Part shown: positions 17,610 to 26,942 of the stretch, in pieces
Numbering within the stretch: position 1 is the first letter of the stretch
Layout: every line of letters begins with the position of its first letter
Source: Peptoniphilus grossensis ph5
Lineage (GTDB): Bacteria; Bacillota; Clostridia; Tissierellales; Peptoniphilaceae
Direction of reading: 5' to 3'
Assembly (NCBI RefSeq): GCF_000311825.1
Contig: NZ_HE978567.1
Location: 226,553-290,552, forward strand
Length of the DNA stretch: 64,000 nucleotides
The notes under the pieces: generated by a model
Databases searched by the model: none
What the model saw: only the letters and a program-made list of their open reading frames with translations
What the model was told of the DNA's origin: nothing
Translations under genes and position numbers: made by a program

Positions 17610-17637
17610 AAAAAATTGCCCCCCTAGGGAGGCAATT
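17610..17637 (-). terminator. Terminator of the SLH surface-protein gene
   Basis: AATTGCC and GGCAATT (614-620 and 631-637 of the 17-kb segment) pair, with inner C-G pairs. Six T residues follow on the minus strand, just past the stop codon. Confidence 0.85.
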
Positions 17638-17645
17638 AATTTATC

Positions 17646-20600
17646 TTATTTTACGAGGTCTTCAATTATACGAATCCAGTTTTCTACAAGTCCACCACTT
17701 CTTCTCACATACTCATGAGAGTTTGCCGCTTCGGTGATTTCATAATAAGCCCAATAACCTTCACTTAAATCTTTAAAATGTTTTAAGTTTTCTATATTTT
17801 CTACATTCTTAAGACTTTCTGAGTCAGCTTTTCTGTCATAAAAATTATTTAGAATAGTCACAATTTCTGCCCTTGTAATTTTTGCATCAGGACGGAAAGT
17901 TCCATCTGGATAGCCCTTTATCCTATCATTGCCATAGGCCTTGTTTATTGCATCTTCATATACATGACTTTTAACATCGGCAAAAGGTGCTACTTTTGAA
18001 TTGTCCTTGTCAATAAAACTAATAAGTTTTGCAAATTCTGCTCTGGTAATTGCTTGGTCAGGTCTGAAGTCTTCTCCTTCTTTTTCTACTAGGATTTCAT
18101 GTTCAAAGGCTGCGTTAATATATTTATTGTACCAAGCTCCCTCCTTCATGTCTTTAAATACTTTGGCACTGTCGTCCTTAAAGCTGTAACCTTCAAGACG
18201 AGTTACTACTGCAAGAGCTTCTGCCCTTGTCATATTGCCTTCAGGTCTAATAGTCTTGTCAGGATATCCAAATAAATAGCTCATGTGAAGGTAGCTTTCC
18301 TTGTCAGGCACCTTTGCAATTACTGAAATTGTGTCTACATATTCATGTCTTCTTGGTTCAACTTCTGGTTTAGGTTCTGGCTTTGGTTCTGGAGTTGGAG
18401 GTGTAGTTGGTGTGTCATCTTTTTCCCATTGAGCAATGAAGATATAGTTGGAATCTAATTTAAACTTATCTCCAGCTTTAAATATTTTGCCTTCATTTAG
18501 TTTTTCGATTAATTCTTTTGGCAATTCTTTTAATATATCATCAGGGATGTTCATTGAACACTTCCAACCTAAGAATTTGTATCCATCTCTCTTTGGAGCA
18601 TCTAATAATGTAATTTCTGCATCTTTTTTATCAGTTAAAACTCTTATATCTTTTGGATTAGCTCCCTCTGTAAATTCTCCACCCTTAGGATCAAAGAAGG
18701 CACTTAACTTTTTATTCTTGTAGTTGACATCGTAGTTGTTTAAAAGTGATTTAGCAACATCTTTATCTGGAAGCACATCTGTAAAAGAGTTTGATTTAAA
18801 AGCTAGATTAGTATACTTAGCATAATTTTCTGGTGGATCAACAAAACCTGATAGGGCAACATTGTCTTTAAAAATTGTATCAGCTGCTGTTGTTAAGTTT
18901 TTATATGCTTCTTTCCTAAGTATAGCTTCAGGTACAGCAGTTTCATAGCCTTCTATATCATATATATAAGGAATTGTATAAATAGCTCCACCTTGTCCAA
19001 CTCCACATGTATTTTTTATAAATTTAGTTCCTTCAGAAATTTCTACCTTTACATTAGGTTTTATTGTTGCTATATTTTTATCTTCATCTCTAGTAACACC
19101 ACTAATAGCTATAGCACCGCCTGAACCTTGGGCGACATTTTCTTCAAATGTTGAGCCCTTGATAACAGTTTTATTATTTATAACATCAACAGCTCCTCCT
19201 GTACCTGAATCATGTGGATTTGTTTGGTCATCTTGTGGATGAATTATAGCTGTATTTTTGTTAAAGGTACAATTATTTATTTCTGTTGGGAATGCCGTAC
19301 ATATTCCAGCTCCCATAAGAGATAAATTATCTGTAAACTCGCTAGAATCTACTTTTATATTAGTTAATTTTGTATCTACTTCCACACTAGAATTAATATA
19401 AGATGAAATACCAGCTCCGTAAGCAGCTTGATTTTTTGAAAATTTAGATCCACTTACTTCTAATTTTCCTTCAATTCCTAAAAAGATTCCTCCACCATAG
19501 GCCTTAGATGCGTTTTCAGTAAATCTTGTACCGGAGATTTTAGTAGTTCCCTTGTTATAATGGTTTATATATATAGCGCCGCCACTATTTAAAGATTGAT
19601 TTTTTGCAAAGGAAGTATTTTTTATTTCACTTTCTCCCTTTGATATATAAATAGCTCCGCCTTTATTTGCTTTGTTTTCTACTAAAGAACTTTTTTCTAC
19701 TGTTATGCCTTCACCAGTATAAATAGCTCCACCAGTACTTATGGCTATATTGTTGTTAAAAGTAGATGCTATTATGCTTGACTTAGAATAATTAGCTATT
19801 GCTCCTCCCCATTTAGCTTTATTCTCACTAAATGTTGTGTTTGTAATTTTAGCTGGAGCTTCTTTCGGAACATAAATTGCTCCACCTGATTTTTCTGAAC
19901 TATTATTAGTAAACTCAGAATTTTTTACTGTGAAGGCTATAGTTGAATAAATCGCTCCACCATTTGATTCTGCTGAATTGTTTTTAAAATCAGTGGATTC
20001 AACATTTAATTTTGACCTGGAATAAATTGCTCCACCAATCACAGGATCTGAACCAATAGCTACAGCATGATTATTATCAAAAGTAACACCGTTTATATCA
20101 ATAGTGGTCTCTCCATTCAATGAGCATATAGCTCCCCCAAGATTCGAAACGTTATTAATAAATTTAGAGCCATTTATTTTTAATTTAACATTTTCCCATG
20201 CATTTATAGCTCCGCCTCTTTTAGCTTTACAATTTTTAAATATTGTGTCAGCGTCGGTGCTAATTTCACATCCGTCTTGAGCTGTTATTGCGCCGCCAGA
20301 ATTAGCCTGCTTTATAAATCCATTAATTAGTTGTACAGCTTTTAAATCTAATATTGTGTTCCTATATAATAGGATTCCCATATATTTATTGGCACCATCT
20401 ATAATAAGATTATTAAGACTTATTTTACTTTTATCACCTTCAGCATTTCCAGCACCAATACAAAAAATTTCTTGGGAATCATCATCTTCTCTGTAGACTC
20501 TATGGCCATTGCCATTTACTTCAACATTGTAATCTATATATATAGACCTAGATTTAGTACTTCCATTAGTAAAACCTGGAGTGGTTTTTATAACCCAGTC

Positions 20601-21329
20601 CTTATTTAATTCTATATACCAATCTACACCTTTTTGTTCTTGTACTCTCCTTGCAGGAGAGAAATTGCCTACTATTGTAGATTCGTATACCATGTGGTCT
20701 CTAAGCTTTAGCTCTGTAAAAATCGCATCGCCAACGCTAGATGTTGGTGTTTTTTCTCTTATATCTCCATGACTTATCTTAGAATCATATACTTTAAAAG
20801 GTTTTCCATCTTTTCTTTTAAAGGTCATTAAAAATTTTTGAGACAGTTCATTATAATCTTCTTCGTCTATTTTGTAAAAGTACTTAGTAAGTACATCATC
20901 ATAAGTGTTTCCATAGTCTTTAACCGCATAGCAATTTCCTTCAGCATCTTTTGCAAGTGTGTTGATTTTACTTAAATCAAAACCTTCAGGAGCGCCTACT
21001 GGTCCAGGTACTTTTTCTTCACCCAATTCAATAGCATCTTCTGAGTCTTGTGCTTTAAGTTCTTTTGCCTTTTCATGTTCTTGAACTTTTTCTACTTTTT
21101 TCTCAGGCTCTACTGGCTCTTTAACTATCTCTTCTTCCTGTGGATCTTCTGTTTTTTCTGCATCAATTTCCTTTTCTTCATCCATTACTTCTGCACTTGC
21201 AAATTTATTTTCAACTGCTGACTCTTTTGCGCCCCTAGATTCTTCTGCATAGACTGCAAAGGAACTTGTGCAGATTGATAATAGCATTACAAATGCCAAT
21301 AAAAATCCTATAATATTTTTCTTGCGCAT
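17646..21329 (-). CDS. Large SLH-anchored surface protein with Pmp-like GGAI/FxxN repeats
   Basis: A secreted protein of 1227 residues, from ATG 21329 with GGAGGTGCATA before it. In order it has a signal peptide (about 1-30, ending VYA), an acidic Glu/Lys/Pro-rich spacer to about residue 110, and a long right-handed beta-helix. The helix has twelve GGAI blocks plus four variants (GGGI, GAGI, GAGI, GGAV), interleaved with FxxN motifs. After it come one InlB-B/Flg_new-type repeat (ending GYKFLGW and FIAQWEKDD), a proline linker and three SLH repeats with TRAE motifs at the C-terminus. The SLH part binds wall polymer, so the beta-helix is displayed. Adhesion is inferred. The GGAI/FxxN pattern is best known from chlamydial Pmp proteins. 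A tetranucleotide repeat lies upstream. Confidence 0.88.
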   Translation of the reverse strand: MRKKNIIGFLLAFVMLLSICTSSFAVYAEESRGAKESAVENKFASAEVMDEEKEIDAEKTEDPQEEEIVKEPVEPEKKVEKVQEHEKAKELKAQDSEDAIELGEEKVPGPVGAPEGFDLSKINTLAKDAEGNCYAVKDYGNTYDDVLTKYFYKIDEEDYNELSQKFLMTFKRKDGKPFKVYDSKISHGDIREKTPTSSVGDAIFTELKLRDHMVYESTIVGNFSPARRVQEQKGVDWYIELNKDWVIKTTPGFTNGSTKSRSIYIDYNVEVNGNGHRVYREDDDSQEIFCIGAGNAEGDKSKISLNNLIIDGANKYMGILLYRNTILDLKAVQLINGFIKQANSGGAITAQDGCEISTDADTIFKNCKAKRGGAINAWENVKLKINGSKFINNVSNLGGAICSLNGETTIDINGVTFDNNHAVAIGSDPVIGGAIYSRSKLNVESTDFKNNSAESNGGAIYSTIAFTVKNSEFTNNSSEKSGGAIYVPKEAPAKITNTTFSENKAKWGGAIANYSKSSIIASTFNNNIAISTGGAIYTGEGITVEKSSLVENKANKGGAIYISKGESEIKNTSFAKNQSLNSGGAIYINHYNKGTTKISGTRFTENASKAYGGGIFLGIEGKLEVSGSKFSKNQAAYGAGISSYINSSVEVDTKLTNIKVDSSEFTDNLSLMGAGICTAFPTEINNCTFNKNTAIIHPQDDQTNPHDSGTGGAVDVINNKTVIKGSTFEENVAQGSGGAIAISGVTRDEDKNIATIKPNVKVEISEGTKFIKNTCGVGQGGAIYTIPYIYDIEGYETAVPEAILRKEAYKNLTTAADTIFKDNVALSGFVDPPENYAKYTNLAFKSNSFTDVLPDKDVAKSLLNNYDVNYKNKKLSAFFDPKGGEFTEGANPKDIRVLTDKKDAEITLLDAPKRDGYKFLGWKCSMNIPDDILKELPKELIEKLNEGKIFKAGDKFKLDSNYIFIAQWEKDDTPTTPPTPEPKPEPKPEVEPRRHEYVDTISVIAKVPDKESYLHMSYLFGYPDKTIRPEGNMTRAEALAVVTRLEGYSFKDDSAKVFKDMKEGAWYNKYINAAFEHEILVEKEGEDFRPDQAITRAEFAKLISFIDKDNSKVAPFADVKSHVYEDAINKAYGNDRIKGYPDGTFRPDAKITRAEIVTILNNFYDRKADSESLKNVENIENLKHFKDLSEGYWAYYEITEAANSHEYVRRSGGLVENWIRIIEDLVK

Positions 21330-21413
21330 TATGCACCTCCATATTTTTTTAAATCTTCCTCTCACATTTTCTAAAACTTAAAACTTCCTATAAAATCACC
21401 TCATTTTATCCAT

Positions 21414-21460
21414 AAAAAAGGGCAAAAATATACACCTGTCAAAAAGATGATACTTTTGCC
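21414..21460 (-). terminator. Leader hairpin upstream of the SLH gene
   Basis: On the minus strand 21450-21460 pairs with 21421-21431 in an 11-bp stem with one G-U, followed by C and six T residues. It lies 85 bases before the SLH start codon, so it could act as an attenuator. The loop contains a perfect TTGACA (minus strand, 21437-21442), but I see no good -10 at the right distance. Confidence 0.55.
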
Positions 21461-21474
21461 ATAATAATACTTAT

Positions 21475-21734
<260 letters not shown>

Positions 21735-22367
21735 TTATCTTTTATATTTTGTATTGTAGCCAGTGTTTTCTTCAGGTCTATAGGCATTGGGATAGGCTTG
21801 GTCTGTTGTAACATCGAGAGATACTTTTTTAAGCAGCTTGTAAACATCGTAGGGATCTTCAATGGAAATAAATTTATTGTTATCAGCCTTAAAGCTGTAA
21901 GCTGAATTTCCCTCTTCGCCCTTATAAGCTAGGATAATTGTGCCAAGTCCCTTGATGTTTTCCATAAAATTTACATCTACTTTCAAATTTGTAAGCTCTC
22001 TGTGCTCATAATTATTTACATCTCTTCCAAAAACGCCCTGGCTGATGTAAACTCTCTTGTCTGTAATTGCATATTCTATAGTTCCATAATTAAAAATCCT
22101 GTAAATGGGCATTAAAATTGCAAACCAGACAGGGAAAAGATGAAACATAAAGAAAATTATAAAAAATCCATTCATAAAGCTAAATTCTCTAAAAAATCCA
22201 TTCATAAAGCTAAATTCTCTAAAAAAATTAGCAATAAAAAAGAAGTCAAAGATTCCCCAAATTAATGCAATCAAATAAATGCTTGGCTTGCCTAGAATAT
22301 AAAGAAAGGCATTGGGCCTTCCTCGCCACAATATATTTTCATTGTCGTCAATAATTTTTTCAATCAT
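21735..22367 (-). CDS. PH-domain (YdbS/bPH_2-type) membrane protein
   Basis: A 210-residue protein. The opening ENILWRGRPNAFLYI, two hydrophobic segments and then YAITDKRVYISQG match bacterial PH-domain proteins of the bPH_2/DUF304 type. These are membrane-embedded and often involved in envelope stress. The start is ATG 22367 behind GGAGGAAATT; the ATG four codons earlier overlaps that ribosome site. A 10-residue unit, FREFSFMNGF, occurs twice in tandem between the membrane segments, from a perfect 30-bp duplication, and the frame is kept. The ligand is unknown. Confidence 0.75.
   Translation of the reverse strand: MIEKIIDDNENILWRGRPNAFLYILGKPSIYLIALIWGIFDFFFIANFFREFSFMNGFFREFSFMNGFFIIFFMFHLFPVWFAILMPIYRIFNYGTIEYAITDKRVYISQGVFGRDVNNYEHRELTNLKVDVNFMENIKGLGTIILAYKGEEGNSAYSFKADNNKFISIEDPYDVYKLLKKVSLDVTTDQAYPNAYRPEENTGYNTKYKR
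22161..22220. repeat. Perfect 30-bp tandem duplication inside the PH-domain gene
   Basis: Bases 22161-22190 and 22191-22220 are identical, and six more A residues extend the match. The unit is a multiple of three, so it adds ten residues without a frameshift. Absence of any difference between the copies points to a recent event or an unstable repeat. Confidence 0.95.
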
Positions 22368-22379
22368 AATTTCCTCCAT

Positions 22380-22723
22380 TGCTTTCTCTTTATTAAGATA
22401 AAGTATCCTTGTCTAATATTTTATCATAAATGTCCTTGCGAAAAAATATTTGAATAATTGAATTTCCCCTCTATTCTGTAAATTTCTCTTTACATTTTTT
22501 AATTTAATTTTTTAAAGACCTATAAAATTAAAAAGTAAAACTTTCAATTTGAAATATTTCACCATGACAACAATAAAAACCCCTCTACTGGAAATTTTCC
22601 AATAAAGGGGTTAGGAAGAAATAAGAATTTGTACTCTAGTTTATATTTTTATTCCTTATTTTCTACTCTTAGGCTTAATTTTTTCTAAGCAAAAGTTTTT
22701 TGAGCCAATAGAATTTCTAGATT
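22380..22723. other. Intergenic region with the terminator of the 22.7-26.9 kb operon
   Basis: No coding frame is seen. The only clear structure is the terminator at 22572-22612. The part next to the PH-domain gene should hold its promoter, but I see no strong hexamers. Confidence 0.5.
22572..22612 (-). terminator. Terminator of the SPFH/zinc-ribbon operon
   Basis: AACCCC (22578-22583) pairs with GGGGTT (22607-22612), and the inner palindrome TGGAAATTTTCCA extends the stem. T-rich sequence follows on the minus strand. It lies about 110 bases after the lipoprotein stop codon. Confidence 0.75.
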
Positions 22724-23329
22724 TTACTCTGGCACATCTAATCCGTCAACTGTTACTGTTTCCATATCAGCAAGAGGCACTTGGATTTTACTTTCATCTG
22801 ATCCATCTATGTCAGAAATTTTTATAGTCACTGGGCTTTCTTTGTCCTTTAGCTTATAGGAAGTGAAAAATACTTTGCTTTGTCCCGGCTCTACATTTTC
22901 AAAGGAGTAGTCTGCCAACTGGTCTGTAGAACCTTCTTTAATGAAAATTGAGCCCGGTGTATCCATGTCTTGGTCCTTTTGCATAAAAGTTATATAGACA
23001 TTTAGGGCAGCTGATGTTGCTTTCTTTGTGTTGTTTGTAAATTTCCAAGTGTTTACAAGGTCTGTGTCGCCATCGGAATCTTCTATTAGGTTACTTTCTA
23101 GGAGCTCAAATTTATTGCCTGCAAGCTCAAAAATCCTTTGGTCTGAAATTTTTTCTTCCCTATTTTCTTTTTCCCTTTCAATTTTTTCTTTTTTCATAAA
23201 TTCTTTTTCAGCAACATCATCTGGCCCTCCAGTTTCACCACCAGTTTCATTGCCACAAGCTCCTAAAGTCATGGTCATTAAAATTAATGCCAAAAGTAAG
23301 GACAGAATTTTAATTTTTGATTTTTTCAT
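22724..23329 (-). CDS. DUF5067-type lipoprotein
   Basis: A 201-residue lipoprotein with a Lys-rich signal and the lipobox LGAC (Cys25). After a Gly/Glu/Lys-rich spacer it has an immunoglobulin-like domain (residues about 70-195). The pattern NTWKFTNNTKKATSA followed by VEPGQSKVFFTSYKL is typical of DUF5067 and related telomeric-repeat-like lipoprotein domains. It would be anchored on the outer face of the membrane. It is the last gene of an operon with zinc-ribbon and SPFH proteins, which suggests a role in an envelope complex. The exact function is unknown. Confidence 0.75.
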   Translation of the reverse strand: MKKSKIKILSLLLALILMTMTLGACGNETGGETGGPDDVAEKEFMKKEKIEREKENREEKISDQRIFELAGNKFELLESNLIEDSDGDTDLVNTWKFTNNTKKATSAALNVYITFMQKDQDMDTPGSIFIKEGSTDQLADYSFENVEPGQSKVFFTSYKLKDKESPVTIKISDIDGSDESKIQVPLADMETVTVDGLDVPE

Positions 23330-23345
23330 AGTCCACCTCTAAATT

Positions 23346-24875
23346 TTACTCATCCTTTTCTTCTAGTTTCTTTTGATTTTCAAGTGCTTCATCTAGGACG
23401 CCCTTATCCATTGCTTTTTTAAGCACCTTGTCCTTACTTAGATCCAGCTTATTTCCCTTTAGTTCATCTGTGTTGTCTCCCCAGATTTGGCTGTTTCTCA
23501 CTGAGTAAATACTTGTCACAAAGTTATCTTCACAGACTAGGTTTGAAATTGCGTGCTTAGTCTCAAGCTCGTAGTGGTGTCTGGCATTGGCGTTTCTGTA
23601 ACGCAAGTACATGGTTACAAAAAATACAAAGCCTGAAAGCAAGAGGAGCCAAGCGTAATTTCTGTAGTCTTGAAAATCTGTGCCATTAAATTTTTCCATG
23701 GCAGCAAAAGTTGTGATGATAAATGCCAATATTCCTCCAAAAATTTCTATTAAAATTGAAACGGTATAAAGCTTGGTGAAATTAATTGGGACGCTACCCA
23801 TTGTCTCCAAGGTCCTGGCATTTACTGCTACATAGTGAAGGAGATTCTTCTTGCCCTTGGTTTGCATGTAGCTGTAGAGCCAGACTGGCAAGTAGGCTGA
23901 CTTCCATGAGTCGCCCTTGACTTCAAAGTCTTCTTCCTCCCACCTTACTCCCCTGTCGTAATCTGAAATGGTATTCTTGGCTTCAAGCCTTGCCACATCT
24001 GAACTTTGTGCATGAACTACTTCTTGGAGAAGGTCTATGTTTGTGTCCCTCTTTTCTGATGTGTAGCCTGTCAAATAATTTGAGTTGAAGTTTACGCAAT
24101 TTTCTGTGTCAAAGGGCATGATAGAATTTATTATGTTGTTGGTCTTACTTTTTGATGAGTAATCTAGTTTGTCACTGGATGATTCTATGGAAAGGTCGTC
24201 TATAAATATGTCAAAATCTCTTATTACATCATAGACATCTGCGTCGTATTCGTAATGCTCCTTGTCCTCTTCTCCAACTTTCCTGCAAGCTGTTTCGATT
24301 TCGCCTTCGCCCTCAAGCCTCATGTGGGCGTTGACATCTATTAACATGTAAGGAATGTAAACTCCGCAAATATTTTCTGTGGAAAATTCTCTGGTGAAGC
24401 TTGGGTGAGCGAAAAACTTTCTCGCCTTTACAAAGTCTGCAATTTCTTTTTTCGCATCTTCCTTAGAAACCTTGAAAGGAAGTATTACATCGGGCACTGC
24501 GCCATTTGGTATTTGATTGTTAATAGACAAGGTGTTGCGGCACCAGTGGCATCTCGCCTGAGTTGAAGTTCTCGTATCTATGACAACTTCTGCGCCACAG
24601 GACTCACATTTTAGGGTGATTATATCCTTGCTGTCTTCTTCTATGTCCTTTGCGCCAGACCTTATTTTTCTTCCCTCTAGAGTACTTATATCTTCGTCTT
24701 CTTCTGCAAGGTCCAGTTCAAATTCGTGCCTGCAGAAGTTACATCTTAGTTTCCCTGTCTTGGTGTTTGTGGCAATATCAGTTGAGCCACACTTTGGACA
24801 TTTCACCTGACCATCTTTTTCTTTTTCTTCGCCTTCTATTATTTTTACATCTTCTCTTGACTTGTCATCTGTCAT
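23346..24875 (-). CDS. TFIIB-type zinc-ribbon membrane protein
   Basis: A 509-residue protein. It begins with two zinc ribbons, CPKCGS...CNFC (about residues 25-50) and CESCGA...CHWC (about 89-110). A long soluble middle part then leads to two membrane segments around residues 375-430, followed by a short charged tail. This order is known in proteins found next to SPFH or virion-core-like proteins in Firmicutes and Actinobacteria. It starts 11 bases after the SPFH stop codon. The zinc ribbons more likely bind protein partners than DNA. The function is unproven. Confidence 0.8.
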   Translation of the reverse strand: MTDDKSREDVKIIEGEEKEKDGQVKCPKCGSTDIATNTKTGKLRCNFCRHEFELDLAEEDEDISTLEGRKIRSGAKDIEEDSKDIITLKCESCGAEVVIDTRTSTQARCHWCRNTLSINNQIPNGAVPDVILPFKVSKEDAKKEIADFVKARKFFAHPSFTREFSTENICGVYIPYMLIDVNAHMRLEGEGEIETACRKVGEEDKEHYEYDADVYDVIRDFDIFIDDLSIESSSDKLDYSSKSKTNNIINSIMPFDTENCVNFNSNYLTGYTSEKRDTNIDLLQEVVHAQSSDVARLEAKNTISDYDRGVRWEEEDFEVKGDSWKSAYLPVWLYSYMQTKGKKNLLHYVAVNARTLETMGSVPINFTKLYTVSILIEIFGGILAFIITTFAAMEKFNGTDFQDYRNYAWLLLLSGFVFFVTMYLRYRNANARHHYELETKHAISNLVCEDNFVTSIYSVRNSQIWGDNTDELKGNKLDLSKDKVLKKAMDKGVLDEALENQKKLEEKDE

Positions 24876-24886
24876 AAGATCACCTC

Positions 24887-26170
24887 TTATATGCCTAGCA
24901 AATCTGACTTCATCTTGGCAAATTCTTCTTCAGTGATAACTCCTGCGTCCAGAAGTTTTTTCATCTTAATTAATTTTTCTGTTGGGTCTTCTTGGTCTTG
25001 GCTTGGGCTTTGACTAGCTTGGACTTGGTTATAGCCTTGATTTTGTCCTTGATTATAATTTTGGTTTTGTCCTTGGTTGTAAGCTTGGTTTTGATTAACT
25101 TGTCCAGCCCCAAAATTTGGTTGGTAAGAATTTCCAACATCTGGTTGTTTTACTCCGCCCATCATATTTCCAGCTGCGTTCATGCCCATGCCCATAAATG
25201 CCATGTTTGCTCCGCCTCCATTTTCACCAGCAGACTGCATACCTCTTGCTGCTGCTTGTTGGAAGAAGGAGTTGCCACGGCTGCCAGCAAGGGCATCTGC
25301 CTTTTTGACATCGGACATAAGCGCCTTAGTATCTTCGTCATATTCAATGGCAAGTATGGCAGTCTTTGCAATTTGAAGTCCCCTTGAAGTCTTCCATTGA
25401 TAGCCATCTTCCACTGCTTGGGCAAGAGCTTGGGCAAAGCCAATTTGGTCGCCTTGGATCCTGCTCATGCGGTTGCCCCTACTTGGGTCATTGGTATAAT
25501 TTGAAAAGGCAGCTGAAAGACTACCCACAACTTCGTTAAATAGTTGCTCTGCTGCGTCATTGTCCATGTCGGATAAGTCAAAAATTTCTGCATCGGCTAT
25601 TAAATATTTTACTGGCACGAAGTTTTTTATAAATAAAATGGGGTCGATTATGTTAAGGGTGTAAGTGCCACGAGTTATGGCGCCAACTTGTGTGCCAAAA
25701 AAGGCATCGTCCCAATAAATTTCTGACTGTGTGCCGAACCTGTTGTTTGGAATTTCCTTTAAGTTCACATAGAAAAGCAGTTGGCTAGTGGCAGGTATGC
25801 CCCCAAATTTAAACTTTTCCCATGAGGACTTAACTATTGAGTCCACAAAGCCGTCGCCTGCAAATATTGACTTGGAGTTGGGGTCCTCAGTGTTGTATTC
25901 GTAACCGCCAACTTCAGTAATAATATTTGTAATGGCTCCATCTTGAATAGTTATAAGGGCTGTGCCTTCAGGTACGATTACCTTTGTGCCATTAGTAATT
26001 ACATTTTCGTTGCCCTTGTAGTTTGCTCCCCTCTTGTTATTTACTCCCATAGGTATTCCAGGAAAGACTGCTGCTGTTGCAGGCACTCCTGGCATTGGTC
26101 CATAAAAATCCTTCCATTGATCTGCTAGTGTTCCACCTAAAGAACCCATAAAAGCTTGTATAAATCCCAT
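24887..26170 (-). CDS. SPFH-domain protein with SHOCT tail (YdjI/virion-core-like)
   Basis: A 427-residue protein. Residues about 40-270 form an SPFH/band-7-like domain of the YdjI type, sometimes named virion core protein in databases. A Gly/Asn/Gln-rich linker full of NQNYNQGQ follows, and the last 30 residues are a SHOCT motif (KLLDAGVITEEEFAKMKSDLL). SPFH proteins form oligomeric rings at membranes and organise microdomains. The following gene encodes the zinc-ribbon partner, a pairing that recurs in other bacteria. Membrane stress or protein quality control is the likely theme. Confidence 0.85.
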   Translation of the reverse strand: MGFIQAFMGSLGGTLADQWKDFYGPMPGVPATAAVFPGIPMGVNNKRGANYKGNENVITNGTKVIVPEGTALITIQDGAITNIITEVGGYEYNTEDPNSKSIFAGDGFVDSIVKSSWEKFKFGGIPATSQLLFYVNLKEIPNNRFGTQSEIYWDDAFFGTQVGAITRGTYTLNIIDPILFIKNFVPVKYLIADAEIFDLSDMDNDAAEQLFNEVVGSLSAAFSNYTNDPSRGNRMSRIQGDQIGFAQALAQAVEDGYQWKTSRGLQIAKTAILAIEYDEDTKALMSDVKKADALAGSRGNSFFQQAAARGMQSAGENGGGANMAFMGMGMNAAGNMMGGVKQPDVGNSYQPNFGAGQVNQNQAYNQGQNQNYNQGQNQGYNQVQASQSPSQDQEDPTEKLIKMKKLLDAGVITEEEFAKMKSDLLGI

Positions 26171-26195
26171 TATTTCCTCCTTATATCCTTATCTT

Positions 26196-26942
26196 TTAAT
26201 TAACTCCAATTAAGAGCTTAAAACTATCATTGACAACATCATATTCCATGAGAAGGGTCCCCTTCTTGTTGATGAAGTATTGTCCCATCATTTCCGTCAA
26301 ATTCTCATCAATAGGGTTGTCCTTCCTAATTGTAACTAAATAGCCCTCATAACTTCCGCCATCTAGTTTCATTTCATAGTCATCTACCTCAAAATAAACT
26401 TTTTCATTTTTAAAAATTCCAAGTTTACTTAATCTTTCAAGGACTTCTTCTAATGCATTATCTCTATTAATGTAGTCAGGCAAATAAGACTTTTCCTTTA
26501 TGTAAACAGCTCTCTTGGCTCCATCCCAATCAACCTGCATGCCAAATAATTCTGAAATAGATCTTAGTGGCAAGTAGGTCCTATCATTTCTCAAAAAGGC
26601 TGGCGCATCTAAGATAGCAGGTCTTGTCTCCACATCACTTGAAATCCTAGCAATATCATCACCAATTGTCAGTAAAATATTTGTCTTGTCTCTTCTTATT
26701 GTCACAATTCTATCTTTATTGTCGTAGTCAACTGTTGCACCAAGATCTTCTGCAATTACCCTAATTGGTACGAAAGTCCTGTTATCTATAAGAAGTGGCG
26801 GTTGATCTGACTCTACGACTTGCCCATTAATATAAATTTTTATTGGCTTTTGAATCTTATATCCACTAAAAATAAAGGATGATAAAATTAAAAGCAGTAA
26901 CAAAATTTTTGAAATCACATTTCTCTTTTTCATTTTTTTCAT
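26196..26942 (-). CDS. Copper-amine-oxidase N-terminal-like surface protein
   Basis: A 248-residue exported protein with an N-terminal membrane or signal segment (about residues 10-28). It then has a copper amine oxidase N-terminal-like domain with the repeated RTFVPIRVIAEDLGATVDYD and RTYLPLRSISELFGMQVDWD units. In Firmicutes this domain is a wall- or surface-associated module, not an oxidase. A unique tail of about 100 residues follows. It is the first gene of a four-gene operon reading into the SPFH gene 26 bases later. The start ATG has an AGGTGA site. Confidence 0.82.
   Translation of the reverse strand: MKKMKKRNVISKILLLLLILSSFIFSGYKIQKPIKIYINGQVVESDQPPLLIDNRTFVPIRVIAEDLGATVDYDNKDRIVTIRRDKTNILLTIGDDIARISSDVETRPAILDAPAFLRNDRTYLPLRSISELFGMQVDWDGAKRAVYIKEKSYLPDYINRDNALEEVLERLSKLGIFKNEKVYFEVDDYEMKLDGGSYEGYLVTIRKDNPIDENLTEMMGQYFINKKGTLLMEYDVVNDSFKLLIGVN

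Noticed and set aside
21437-21442. Perfect TTGACA as the -35 box of the SLH gene
   Set aside because: No acceptable -10 hexamer lies 16-18 bases downstream, and the hexamer sits in the loop of a hairpin.
22161-22220. CRISPR-like repeat
   Set aside because: There are only two contiguous copies without spacers, inside a gene. I saw no CRISPR array elsewhere in the window.
24992-25443. Long frames opposite and beside the SPFH gene
   Set aside because: They are by-products of the Gln/Asn-rich linker and have no ribosome site or recognisable domain.
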